Source: Cordia subcordata | Lineage: Eukaryota; Streptophyta; Magnoliopsida; Boraginales; Cordiaceae | Assembly (NCBI GenBank): GCA_028554755.1 | Contig: JAPTOF010000011.1 | Location: forward strand, 1,178,001 to 1,242,000 | Length of the DNA: 64,000 nt | Direction: 5' to 3' | In this document: positions 34,881-46,555 of the stretch, in pieces | Layout: each line of letters opens with the position of its first letter | How positions within the stretch are numbered: the stretch's first letter is position 1 | Program-made: the position numbers and the translations under genes | The notes under the pieces: generated by a model | What the model saw: the letters and a program-made list of their open reading frames with translations, nothing else | Database searches by the model: none | Told to the model about the DNA's origin: nothing

Positions 34881-36742
34881 TCTAGGATTGATAATATTAT
34901 ATGTGGTCTATCCTAGTCCATATTTTCAAAATACTACCAAGAAAACATGCTAGAAAAATAAAATAACTACATAAAACACACAAGAATATGCTTAACTAGT
35001 ATTTGCAAAATATGTAAAGCTAACCTCTTGAAGCGCAGGGCCTTTGATGAAACTAAAACTGTCACAAACTTTGTTCCTGCTCACGAACAAGGCCACAAAA
35101 AAATATTACTATAAGGGTGTCGCAATATGCAACTCCCTAGTCTTCTTCCTTATGGTTAAAGAGACTTTTCTTGAGAGAATAGCCTCTTATGTGGGAAGAA
35201 ACAAAGTAATATGCTCTTGAAAATCTAGAGCAAAAAAAATACAATAAGTGTGTACTATGTGTTGTTGTATTCTCTTGCCAAAATGGAAGAGCTCAACTAC
35301 AAAATTTTGGGATGCTAGAAATGGTTTAAGGCTTGCCTATTTATAGAAAAAGTTTGGTACTTAAACCTTATAAACTTTCCATGTGGGAAACTTTTTCCTA
35401 GTAGTAAATGTTTGCCACACGTCATAGAAGTTACTTGTACAATTTGAAGTTTTCTTGCAGTAACTTTCTAGCACATGTCTTCGAAGATTGGGCCAAGCCC
35501 ACAATTCAATCCCAACACATAGTCCATAATCCATGTGGAGGCCCAAGCCCAATAAGAAACCATCCAAGCCCAATTAGGTTATCTTGGACTCTAAAGAAAG
35601 CCCAAACCCAATTCCAAGCTTTGGTCTAATAAGGCTACTACCACAATATAGAATTTGCTCTTTCAAGATTACTCTCTCAAAGTCATTTCAACTAAGGAAG
35701 GGACCAGGAAGACACAATTAACCTTGGCTTCCAAAAATAATAAAAAATGTCCTTACCAATCTAGGCGACATAATAATAATTATTTTTAACTTCGTCTATT
35801 CCACCATAAGATCAAAGTTGCACTCCAAGCATAATTGCTATTACCCAAAAGCTTGTCACAAAAGAATGTGAACTTTGTCTTTGACCTACTAAATAACCGA
35901 CCATAAATGCCCCTCTATGTATACTCACAGCTAAGACCGGTCCTTTGGCCTGTGTACTATCACCTCCTTAGTTGTATCTTTTTCTGTTGGGTTTCTTGTC
36001 CTATTGCCAACCATCTTTGGTCATGAAATCTCTTAATCTCGGGAGCGACCCTCAAGCCATAGGACCGATACACCCATAAAGGTAGTATCACTAAATCTAG
36101 ATTTGGATGATAAATATGGACAATCCCAAAGGAGGCACATAGATTCCATATTACATATGCATGTTCCAATTAATTAAAACTTAGCACTCAATGCACAAGG
36201 TTGTTGATCTTAATGAAGTAAGATCTCACCTATAGTGAATCAAAGTACCAAACCCTAACTTCATTAGTTCATCCACATATGCTCAATATTAAGAGCAACG
36301 ATCATTTATTAGTAGTAAGTATCTTTTTTTCTTTCTTTGATAGTACATCTCTAGAAAACATACTCACAATGGTCCTGTCAAATACGTGACACACGTACTA
36401 TTAAGACAAATCCGGAAAGTCCTCTAATGACCTAGGTAGATCACCTTCAACGTGGAGACTTGCTCAATGTAACCTTATTCCGGTAGAGTGCCTAACACTA
36501 CCATTCGGTTGCGGACTTAATTTATGACGTGACTAAATCTAGACTTGGACCTACTATGTGTTCAGCCTCACTAGGCACCCAAGTCATTAGTTCAAGTCAA
36601 GGGACCTTTATACATACATCAATAAAACATACCAGAGGTAATATGTAAGGAACTCATAATGCCATTTAACAAAATGATTAGACATTGTTTAACATCCAAA
36701 ATGTTATATACAACTGAGCTTTACGGCATACTAATCCTAACA
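34881..36742 (-). repeat. 3' LTR of copia-3
   Basis: Ends (minus strand) are TGTTAGGATTAG and CAATCCTAGA. About 1,862 bases; the partner is at 42255-44132. A minus frame at 35361-35573 also appears at 42755-42967, which merely reflects LTR duplication. Confidence 0.95.
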
Positions 36743-36756
36743 ATCTCCCACTTGCA
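36743..36756 (-). other. Polypurine tract of copia-3
   Basis: The complement reads GCAAGTGGGAGAT directly before the 3' LTR. Confidence 0.8.
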
Positions 36757-38232
36757 TTAAAGATCACTTCTGCACACCATAATACCCATAAACTCCAAAT
36801 GTGTGGTAAACATTTTCTCTTGAAGAGTGTTTGTAAATGGGTCTGCTAGGTTTTCCGCTGAAGCTATCTTTTCAACTACAACATCTCCTCTCTGGATAAA
36901 CTCACGGATCAAATGATATTCCTGTTCAATATGTTTACCCTTTTTGTGATTCCTGGGCTTTTTGCACTGTGAAACAGCACCGTTGTTGTCACAATACAAT
37001 GTTATCGGTCTATGAACTGCCGACACAACCTCTAGATCTAAAAGAAACTTTCTTAGCCATACTGCCTCTTTCGCAACCTAAGATGCTGCTGCATACTCGG
37101 CCTCCATGGTAGAGTCAGCAATACAATTTTGCTTCACACTTCTCTATGAAATAGCTCCTCCTGACAGAGTGAAAACATATTCAGAAGTAGACTTCTTGGA
37201 ATCTCTGTCGGACTGGAAATCCGAGTCTGTATAGGCTTATGGCGTTAGATCATCTGCACAGTATTCCAGCACATAATCCTTAGTTTCTTACAGTAATTTG
37301 AATATATGCTTAATCGCTGACCCAATGTGCCGGTCCAGGGTTTGATTGATATCTACTAACCATGACAACAACAAAATAGATATCTGGTCTAGTACATAAC
37401 ATGGCATGCATGAGGCTTCCAACTGCTAAAGCATAAGGAACTCGTTTCATGCTCTTTATCTCCTCAGGTGTTTTAGGACATTGATCTCGAGATAGATAAA
37501 CTCCATGTCTAGAAGGTAATGAGGCCTTCTTAGAGTTTTGCATGTTAAACCTGATTAATATCTTCTTAATAAATGAAGCTTGAGATAGGGCTAGCCTTAT
37601 GTTCTTACGATCTCGCATAAGCTTGATGCCTAGAACATAACTAGCTTCTCCTAAATCCTTCATTTGAAATTGAGTAGAAAGCCAAACCTTGATGGATGAT
37701 AACATCCCCACATCATTTCCAATAAGTAGGATGTCATTTACATACAGAAGCAATAAAGCTATAGCATTTCCATTAAGCCTCTTATACATGCAAGGTTCAT
37801 CAATATTTTGATCAAAACCATAAGATTTAATTGCACAATCAAATTTGATGTTCGATGCTCTAGATGCCTACTTTAATCCATAAATGGACTTTTTTAACCT
37901 ACAAACCATATGTTCTTGGCCTTTGGCAACATATCCATCTGGTTGTGTCATGTAAATGGTTTCGTCAAGCTCTCCATTAAGAAAATCTGTCTTGTCGTCC
38001 ATTTGCCATATCTCGTAGTCATAATGACATGCGATGGCAAAAAGTATCCTAATGGATTTAAGCATGGCTATTGGTGACAAAGTTTCCTCATAATCGATCC
38101 CTTCTTTCTGAGTAAAACCTTTAGCCACCAACCTTACTTTAAAGGTTTCAACTTTTCCATTAGCTCCTCTTTTCCACTTGTAGACCCATTTGCACCCTAT
38201 AGGTTTTACAACTTCAGGTGCAATTACAAGAT
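36757..38232 (-). pseudogene. pol: Copia-3 reverse transcriptase and RNase H
   Basis: Reverse transcriptase from about 38230: KWVYKWKRGANGKVETFKVRLVAKGFTQ-type opening, LNGELDETIYMTQPDGY, then LLYVNDILLIGNDVGML at 37789-37700. The second motif residue of YVDD is Asn (GAT to AAT), which should abolish catalysis. FQMKDLGEASYVLGIKL follows. A TAG replaces Gln after KKSIYGLK (about 37866). A frameshift near 37310 separates RNase H, which ends with LYCDNNGAV and AENLADPFT at 36757-37026. Confidence 0.88.
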
Positions 38233-39420
38233 CCTAGACTTTGTTAGAATACATGGATTCTAACTCTGAATCCATTTCCTTATGCCATTGGTTGGCATCT
38301 ATGTCGAAAACTACTTCATCATAACTTGTGGGATCCACCACCTGATACTCTGAAGAAGTCCGAAAGGACTCTCCATAGTATTTATCAGGAGGCCTAGATA
38401 TCCTCCCACTACGACGAGGCTCTGATATATTAGGTGTAATATGCTGTTCCTTTTCATTTATAGTTACCACAGGTGTTACTGGAAATTCTTGTGAAATCTC
38501 TTCTAAAACAACTTCAAAATCTGGTTTCTGGATCATTTCACCATTCTCTAAGTATCTAGCATTGGTGCTTATAAACACCTTTTGCTCCTTAGGGTTATAA
38601 AAGATCCTACCTCTAGTTCCCTTAGGATACCTAATAAAATAGCACAACTCGGATCTTGGTTCCAACTTTGAAGCATTACTATTAAGTACATAAGCTGGAC
38701 AACCCTAAATGTGGAGATGATTTAACCTAGGCTTACGCCTGGTCCACATTTCTTGTGGTGTCCTAGGTACTGATTTAGATGGTACCAAGTTCAAGATGTA
38801 TGCTGTTGTCTCAAGGGCATACTCCCAAAAAGATAAAGGTAATAATGCATGACTCATCATTGACCTAACCATATCTAATAAGGTGCGATTTCTTCTCTCT
38901 GATATACCATTTTGCTGGGAAGTCCCTGGTGCAATCAATTGAGACACAATCCCTTCTTGTGTAAGATAGTCTCTGAACTCACCCAAGAGGTATTCGCCAC
39001 CTCAATCAGACCGAAGGGCTTTGATACGTTTATCTAATTTTTGCTCTACTTCAACCTTGAACTCTTTGAATTTCTCAAAGGATTCAGACTTGCATCGCAT
39101 CAGATATACATATTCATACCTAGAGTAATCATTAGTAAAGGTAATGAAATACTCATAACCTCCTCGTGCTGGCTTGCTCATAGGACCACACATATCGGTA
39201 TGAACCAATTCCAATACTTCTTTGGCCCTTTCTCCTTTAAAAGAAACTGACCGTTTGGTCATCTTTCCTTTGAGGCAAGATTCACATGGAGGTAGATTTT
39301 CGAGATCTAATGAGCTAAGATGCCCATCCTCGACTAATCTCCGAATTCACTTTAGACTAATATGTCCTATGCGTAGATACCAAAGATAAGTATCATTCGT
39401 CGAAGAAACCTTTCTTTTTC
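38233..39420 (-). pseudogene. pol: Copia-3 integrase
   Basis: Zinc-binding region with WYLRIGHI (first His changed to Tyr) and CESCLKGKMTKRS; catalytic core with first Asp in VHTDMCGP, second in LRSD before a stop and GGEYLLGEF, and Glu in GISERRNRT; C-terminal region KLEPRSELCYFIRYPKGT and a PRRSGRISRPPDKYY linker. In-frame stops at about 39000 (CGA to TGA), 38703 (TGG to TAG) and 38232 (TGG to TAG). All pieces share one frame. Confidence 0.88.
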
Positions 39421-40672
39421 AGGAATTAGTTTGTTCTATATTATGCAGTGAGTTTGTAATAGGTTTTATATAGAACAAGTTATCATGCATGCTACCGGAA
39501 CAAATAATATTTCCATCTCTACTGATATCAACTCCAGAATGGCAAAAAGCATCTAATATTGATTGCGAAATAGAAATAAGGTTTTTATGTACATCCAAAA
39601 CATAATAAACATTCTTAAAAGATAACTTCCTATTACATGAAAAATTTAAGCAAATTCCTCCCATTGCAGCAGCCCATACTTTTACTCCATTACCCATCCT
39701 CAAAGCAAATTCCCCTTTAGCTAGTTCCTTCATTTCCTAAACCCAATGCAAAGAATTGCAAATATAATTAATGACTCTAGAGTCTACAATCCAAGAATCA
39801 GTAGAATCAACCACTAAACAGGTTTCAATGTAGAACAAAAGAGGTGTACCTATCTGGCCTCGTGCCAAGTACTTTGGGCAATCGTTTTTCTAGTAACCTT
39901 TCTGGAAACACTTAAAGCATTTGCCCTTGGGCTTTTCACCTGTTAATTGTTTGGGTTGTTCGCCATTTTTCTTCTTTTTCCGTTGACCACGTTTTTGCTT
40001 CCCCTTTCCTTTGAACTTCTTCCCTTCCGGGTTAAGTCCAGAAGTGGATGCTTGAACTATGTTTACGTGGCCTTTATTTTTCATTATGGCTTCTGCAGCG
40101 AGGAGCTCTTTCATTAATTCCGTCATATCCATGTTCATCTTGCCCATATTATACTTAAGCTTGAACTGGGTGTAAGACAGTGGTAGAGTCTTCAAAATCA
40201 TGTCTACTTTTGACTGTTTATCTATGTTTGCCCCTAGGATCTCAGCAGTATTGAAGTAATCCATCATTTTGAGCATATGCTCTGTGACAGATGCTCTTTC
40301 TGACATCCTTTGATTCATAATTTCTCTAAGAACACCTTGCCTTATAGGCCTACTCTTATCGGCAAACATACAAGACAATAAGGTCATGATTTCTTTTGCA
40401 GTTTCCATATGATGATGCTTGCTCTGCAAAATATCTGACATAGAAGCCATCAAATAGCACTTGGCTATACTATTGGCCTTCTGCCATTTTGCCTTAGCAT
40501 CTTTTTGGGCTTCAGAAGAGTTTACCCTCACAACAAGACAAGGAGTTGTTAGGACATACTTGTACTCTTCTGCGGTGAGTACTATGTCCAAGTTTCATTC
40601 CCAGTCCACAAAATTCAGTCTAGTAAGCTTGTGCTCTTTGAGAATTGTAGCTAGTGGACTGAACGAAGACAT
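39421..40672 (-). pseudogene. gag: Copia-3 gag and protease
   Basis: Gag starts at the ATG complementary to 40670-40672 (MSSFSPLATILKEHKL), 27 residues upstream of a TGA in what is normally W-K-R-N-L. Capsid segment, then a lysine-rich tract and a zinc knuckle CFKCFQKGY..NDC in which the His is Tyr and the next codon is TAG. Protease: WIVDSRVINYIC (D-S-R for D-S-G), a TAG at about 39736, and YYVLDVHKNLISISQ. One frame throughout. It is about 45% of the gag-pol length. Confidence 0.87.
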
Positions 40673-42240
40673 TTTTCTGGATATACAACAATATAATCAT
40701 AATTATTTTATGAGTATGAAATTGATGGATGTATAATATGTATGCTATCTTTGGAAATAAAATATACATGTACTTTTGCATCATTTGCCTTTGAGCAGAT
40801 TATCCTTTAAACTACTCGATGTAACAGTGTCTCAACGTCCTCACAAGAACTCCACCGATGGGATGGCCGAACTTATGAATGTTAAGTTAAGTGCCACCGC
40901 TTATTTGAATTGACAATTATCTGGATATGTTCCAATTTGAATAATTCAATCACTGTTTCATTTGGCTTCTTAAATCCGATAGCGAACTCTATCAATGGGA
41001 TAGTCGAACCTACTATTTAAGTTGAGCGTATACCCATTCCTTATGTTCATTCGCCATAACATTCTTGATTTAAGCCCTCTGATGGGTTAGTGACTTTAAT
41101 CAATGTTGTGTGAGGCGATCTTTAGTGAAGATTTCCACTGATAGAATGGCCAAACTCACTAACACCCTTTTTGAATAAACATTTTAAATTCACCTTGCTA
41201 AATCTTGATAAAGTGTCACCCTCTGATGGAGAAGTTAATGACATTTACTATTAGCGTGAATTGGATATGGAAAGTCGTGGGGTATTTCCAGTCCCCTCTC
41301 CCACTCAATATTTTAACATAAGGGTTTTCTATATTTTTGGTATTCTCGCTTTTTGTTTTAGATCTAAACACACTTTCTATTTACGAAACACTTTGGTTTT
41401 TGTGAATCCCCTTTTGTATTACTAAAACATTGCAATACCATAATAGATTACTTACCTAAATCTGGGTGTATGGACCCTTAGGTTGTCATATTTTAAATCT
41501 CAAGTTAAGTTTTTCATTTTTGTCATGAGATTGCATGGTATCTTTAGACATAATTGCTTACAATTATCTTGTCTAAGCCAATCTCTTTTAAATGAACTTA
41601 ACTATCTCTGAGAAATTAACACATAGGATTGGCCAATTTTAAAAACCTAATGAGTGGGTATATTTCTAGGTGGTAATCATGTTTATGATTATGCAAATAT
41701 GTTAAAACATATGTGAATGCATTATAAACATCCACCAAAATACGTAAAAAATCCCTCTTTGATGGCTCCCTGCAATCTTCAACAAAACAGCACACTTATC
41801 AGCTTTTTTTGCCTCAGCCGGTCGTATAGGAGACAGTCAACTGAGCCGGTCGACCAGCAAGCTCACCCAGCAGAGTGTTCCTTCATGCTGTTTTCTTGTT
41901 TTTCTCCTTGGTCTTTAACAATAATACACTTTGCTATTGCTAATACAAGCTTCATGAATATCAAAATACCCTATGCTTCTTTTAAATGAAACTACAAGCA
42001 ATAACCATAAATATTTATACATGAAATCGCCTATGGCCAAGCTTTGTTGACCGTACATGAAAATCTTTCATGCATACATACGAACCATCAAGAGGATTTT
42101 ATATTACCTGCACATACAAGCATAAAACCACAAGTATATGCAACACAAGATTTCTTAATATTGCCACTCACAAGATGACTAACATATTTATGCAAATACA
42201 ATATTCTGGCATAGTCTAAGCATGTTGTGTGTGAACCTAA
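40673..42240 (-). other. Copia-3 leader with repeated stem-loops
   Basis: A 1.57-kb non-coding leader. Stem-loops at 41135-41149, 40989-41003 and 40852-40866 (listed in transcript order) lie 146 and 137 bases apart, as in copia-2. A CCCATCAGAGGG block is at 41075-41086 and a similar one at about 41219-41230. Nearer the primer site, GCCGGTCGACCAGC occurs at 41845-41858, similar to the Athila LTR palindrome. No coding frame is supported. Confidence 0.65.
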
Positions 42241-42252
42241 GCTCTGATACCA
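42241..42252 (-). other. Primer-binding site, initiator tRNA-Met
   Basis: The complement is TGGTATCAGAGC, a perfect match to the 3' end of plant initiator tRNA-Met, two bases from the LTR. Standard for plant copia. Confidence 0.95.
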
Positions 42253-42254
42253 AT

Positions 42255-44132
42255 TGTAGGATTGATAATATTATATGTGGTCCATTCTAGCCCATATTTT
42301 CAAAAATACTACCAAGAAAACATGCTAGGAAAATAAAATAACCACATAACACACACAAGAACATGCTTAAGAACATATAGAACATAACTAGTATTTGCAA
42401 AATATGTAAAGCTAACGTCTTGAAGCGTGGGGCCTTTGATGAAGCTAAAACCGTCACGAGCTTTGTTCTCGCTCACGAACAAGGCCACCAAAAAAATTTT
42501 ACTATAAGGGTGTCACAATATGCAACTCCCTAGTCTTCTTCCCTATGGTTAAAGAGACTTTTCTTGAGAGAATAGCCTCTTATGTGGGAAGAAGCAAAGT
42601 AATATGCTCTTGAAAATCTAGAGTAAAAAAAACACAATAAATGTGTACTATGTATTGTAGTATTCTCTTGCCAAAACGGAAGAGATCAACTACAAAATTT
42701 TTGGATGCTAGAAATGGTTTAAGGTCTCGCCTATTTATAGAAAAAGTTTGGTAGTTAAACCTTGTAAACTTTCCATGTGGAAAACTTTTTCCTAGTAGTA
42801 AATGTTTGCCACATGTCATTGAAGTTACTTGTACAATTTGAATTTTTCTTGTAGTAACTTTCTAACACATGTCTTGGAAGATTAGGCCAAGCCCACAATC
42901 GAAGCCCAACACATAGTCCATAATCCATGTAGAGGCCCAAGCCCAATAAGAAACCATCCAAGCCCAATTAGCTTATCTTGAACTCTAAAGAAAGCCCAAA
43001 CCCAATTCCCAGCTTTGGCCTAATAAGGCTACTACCACAATATGGAATTTGCTCTTTCAAGATTACTCTGTCAAAGTCATTTCAACTAAGGAAGGGACCA
43101 AGAAGACACAATTAACCTTGGCTTCGAAAAATAATAAAAAATGTCCTTGCCCAATGGAGATGACATAATAATAATTATTTTTAACTCCGATCTATTCCAC
43201 CATAAGATCAAAGTTGCACTCCAAGAATAATTTCTATTACCCAAAAGCTTGTCACAAAAGAACATGAACTTTGTCTTTGACCTACTAAATAACCGACTAT
43301 AATGCCCCTCTCTATACACCCACAACTAAGACCAATCCTTTGGCCTGTGTTCTATCACCTCCTTAGCTGTATCTTTTTCCGTTGGGTTTCTTGTCCTATT
43401 GCCAACCATCCTTGTTCATGGAATCTCTTGATCTCGGAAGCGACCCTCAAGCCATATGACCGATACACCCAGAAAGATAGTATCACTAGATCTAGATTTG
43501 GATGATAAATATGGACAATCCCAAAGAGGGCGCATAGATTCCATGTTGCATATACATGTTCCAATTAATTAAAACTTAGCACTCAATGCACGTGGCTGTT
43601 GATCCTAATAAAGTAAGATCTCACCCACAGTAAATCAAAGTACCAAACCCTAACTTCATTAGTTCATCCACATATGCTCAAGATTAAGAGCAACGATCAT
43701 TTAGCAGCAGTAAATATCTTGTTTTCTTTCTTTGATAGTACGTTTCTAGAAAACATACTCACAATGGTCCTATCAAATACGTGACACACGTACTATTGAG
43801 ACAACTCCGTCCTCCAATGACCTAGGTAGATCACCTTCAATGAGGAGACTTGCTCAATATAACCTTATCTTGGTAGAGTGCCCAAGACTACCATTTGGTT
43901 ACGGACTCAATTTATGACGTGACTAAATCTAGACTTGGACCTACTGTGCGTCCAACCTCACTGCGCACCTAAGTCATTAGTTCAAGTCAAGGGACCTTTA
44001 TACATACATCAATAAAACATATCAGAGATAATATGTAAGGAACTCATATTGCCATTTAACAAAATGATTATACATTGTTTAACATCCAAAATGTTATATG
44101 CAATTGAGCTTTAGGGCATACTAATCCTAACA
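42255..44132 (-). repeat. 5' LTR of copia-3
   Basis: Ends are TGTTAGGATTAG and CAATCCTACA on the minus strand, making the inverted terminal bases TGTTAGGATT/AATCCTACA. 1,878 bases, collinear with 34881-36742. Confidence 0.95.
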
Positions 44133-44137
44133 CTAGT
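44133..44137. repeat. Target-site duplication, right (copia-3)
   Basis: CTAGT, identical to 34876-34880. Confidence 0.9.
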
Positions 44138-44168
44138 TTTAGAAGATGAAGATTCTTCCCTTTGATTT

Positions 44169-44925
44169 AGTGCGTGTTCGGCCACAGCTTTATAAGTAAC
44201 GTTTAGCATTTTGACTGGTCAAAACACTATTTTGCTAAATTATTGTTGTTCGGTAAACTAGCATTTCAAGTAGCTTTTTAGGTAGCTTTTAGCGTTTTAA
44301 CTAATGTTTCTCAAAAGCTAAAAATTTTAGCGTTTCAGGTAACTTTTAGCTTTTCATATTTTTTTTGGCAATTCTACCCTTTTTGCGTTTTTTTTTCTAT
44401 TCTTTTTCCAATCTCTATCTATATTTTTGTCTTTTCTTTCACAAATATAAATAAAAAATAATATAAAAATGAATTTTAATTTCTATATAATCAACATTAC
44501 AAAAAGCATAAGTTTTATTAGTACATTTTTTTAACAAAATAATTTTGAATCTATTAAAATTAATTTTTGTAATATTGATAGAAACGTTTTATCAAAAAAT
44601 TAGTTATACTTTAATATTAAAATATGATTATGAAAATAAATATCTAATTATGAAATATATTATCTTATTCCTATAATAGTAATAGTAATTACAATTATCA
44701 TAATAACAATAATAATAATAACATGATATCAATGTCCTTTTACGTCATTTAACATTCATTAGCTAATCTAGCAGTTAATTTTACCGAACATATTTTGTTC
44801 AATTAGTTAGTTAAATAGCTATCCGCTAACAGTTAAAATACAAAAGCTATCAGCTACCCAAACAGTTGTCAGCTATTCAAACAGCTATCAGCTATTCCAA
44901 CAGCTAAATTTGCTGAACAAGCCCT
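44169..44925. mobile_element. Probable short TIR DNA element
   Basis: Left end AGTGCGTGTTCGGCCACA and right end (complement) AGGGCTTGTTCAGCAAAT match at about 13 of 18 positions. Inside the ends are repeats of AGCTATCAGCTATT and AGCTTTTAG type, as in non-autonomous hAT-like elements. The middle is very AT-rich and has no frame. No target duplication was confirmed, so class is uncertain. Confidence 0.5.
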
Positions 44926-45151
44926 TAAAATAAGGTGCAAATACACCCCTCACTAAATGAAAATTGAAAATATAGTGAAAATTTAATATATATCTTCCAA
45001 ATTATATAGTTTTCTTTGTTTAAATGACTTATTATTAAACAATGCTAGTATATTTTTGCAATAATTAAGTACATATCTATAAAACATATTCTAGTCCATA
45101 ATTTTGTTGTCAATTTGTTTTTTATTTTATTAAAATGCATTCAATTACAGT

Positions 45152-46555
45152 TGATGGGTGTTAAATCCACCAAAAATAAAATTTTTGCTGTTACCTTGCA
45201 GCTTGAGAAAGTGGCGAGAAGGGTCGAACCCACAGAGACTGGTTAAAAATAAATGCTTTTTATACCAAGACGAGAGAACAAGTGAAATACAAAGAAAAAG
45301 GGAGGGGGTTTAAGTAGTAAAAACTAAAAATCTAAAATCTATAAAAACAACGTGGCCTTAGCCTTCGACATGACTGATATAGTGACAATATAAAATAATT
45401 CAACAGAGAACTAATGTTAATAGTAAAGAGCAACAAATCAATTGAAAATAAGAAAAGTTTATTAAAAATGGATTTCAATGCTCTAGAGCCTAGCCTACGG
45501 TATAAATCTCCGTTCAAGTCTACAAAATGAATTCTAGATGCAAAGATGACACTTGCTTATTTTGATAAATTGGTTATGGTCATTGAAATAATCTAACAAC
45601 CTCAGCCTTTCTTTCGGTGTTGATAATGGGTGAAACTCTTCTGATTTCTCCCCAATTATTTCCCTTACCTAATAAATGGTCTAATCCCTAAATTGCTTGC
45701 AGGATCTATCTATAGGTAGCATGAATAAGTTCTGAAGAACCTGATTTTAAAACTCAATTCTCTTGTGGACATTGCTCAATTAGATTATATATTTTACCAC
45801 AGGATTGGTTTACCTCTATTTTAAATTAATTAGAAAATTATTCTAACTACTTACCTACCACCTAGCAATTGAACAATCGGCACCAAATTGAACAATCACA
45901 TAACAATATTAATTCTTAAAATAGAAAATATATAAATACCCATATAAATATGAGAATATAAAATTAGTTAGATCTCACGAATTTTGTAGAACCGTAAACT
46001 TCAATTCATCTCCTGACTAGAAATAATTGTTCAGCACTTTATAACGCATAAAGAGGTGCCTAAGAGAAAATAACAATGCTGGAAAATAATGAATAAAGTC
46101 TAGATAATTCCCTAGAGGCTATTGAGAATATTACATAACCTAGGAGTTCCTTCTAGTAAAGAAACTCTTTTAAAGCAAGACTACAAGAGAAGGAAAATAT
46201 TTCAAAAATATAGTACTTGGCAAATAAGCCAAACCAAAATTAGCTTTCTGCCTATTAAGGCTCAATATATATTTTTGGCCAACAATTCTTCTTCAAGAAA
46301 CATGTAAAAAATATCTTCAAGTCCGATTTATCTTCTTATTTTCGCATAGCCCCAATGGCTTGGGCACTCCTATGTGGCAATATCTGTCAATACCTCCTTT
46401 TATATCCAAAAGCTTCCTAAATCTATATCTTTTTCTTTTTTCATCCTTTTCAAGCCTAAATATGTCAAAATGCATGAAATAGTAGTAATTAGGAAGCATC
46501 AAATCTCATATTTAAACACAAATCATTATGAATTTTGCATATTGTGGACTTATCA
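45152..46555 (-). repeat. Solo LTR, unrelated family F
   Basis: Bounded by TGATGGGTG and CTTATCA, giving TGAT..ATCA ends; on the minus strand it starts TGATAAGTCC, a common start of plant gypsy LTRs. 1,404 bases. Flanks are ACAGT (45147-45151) and ATAGT (46556-46560), a 5-bp target duplication with one change. It has a GGGTCGAACCCACAGAG block near the 3' end. No internal region, so it formed by LTR-LTR recombination. Confidence 0.75.

Larger units (their letters stand above)
34881..44132 (-). mobile_element. Complete Ty1/copia element copia-3
   Basis: A 9,252-base minus-strand element with two LTRs, initiator tRNA-Met primer site, 1.6-kb leader, a single gag-pol frame, polypurine tract and identical 5-bp target duplications. 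In its direction: 5' LTR 44132-42255, primer site 42252-42241, gag-pol 40672-36757, 3' LTR 36742-34881. It is structurally complete but inactive: about nine in-frame stops, a frameshift and a damaged catalytic site. Hand comparison of the outer ~140 bases of the two LTRs shows about 7 differences (around 5%). Confidence 0.95.

Noticed and set aside
35361..35573. Minus frame found again at 42755-42967
   Set aside because: They are the same place in the two LTRs of copia-3.
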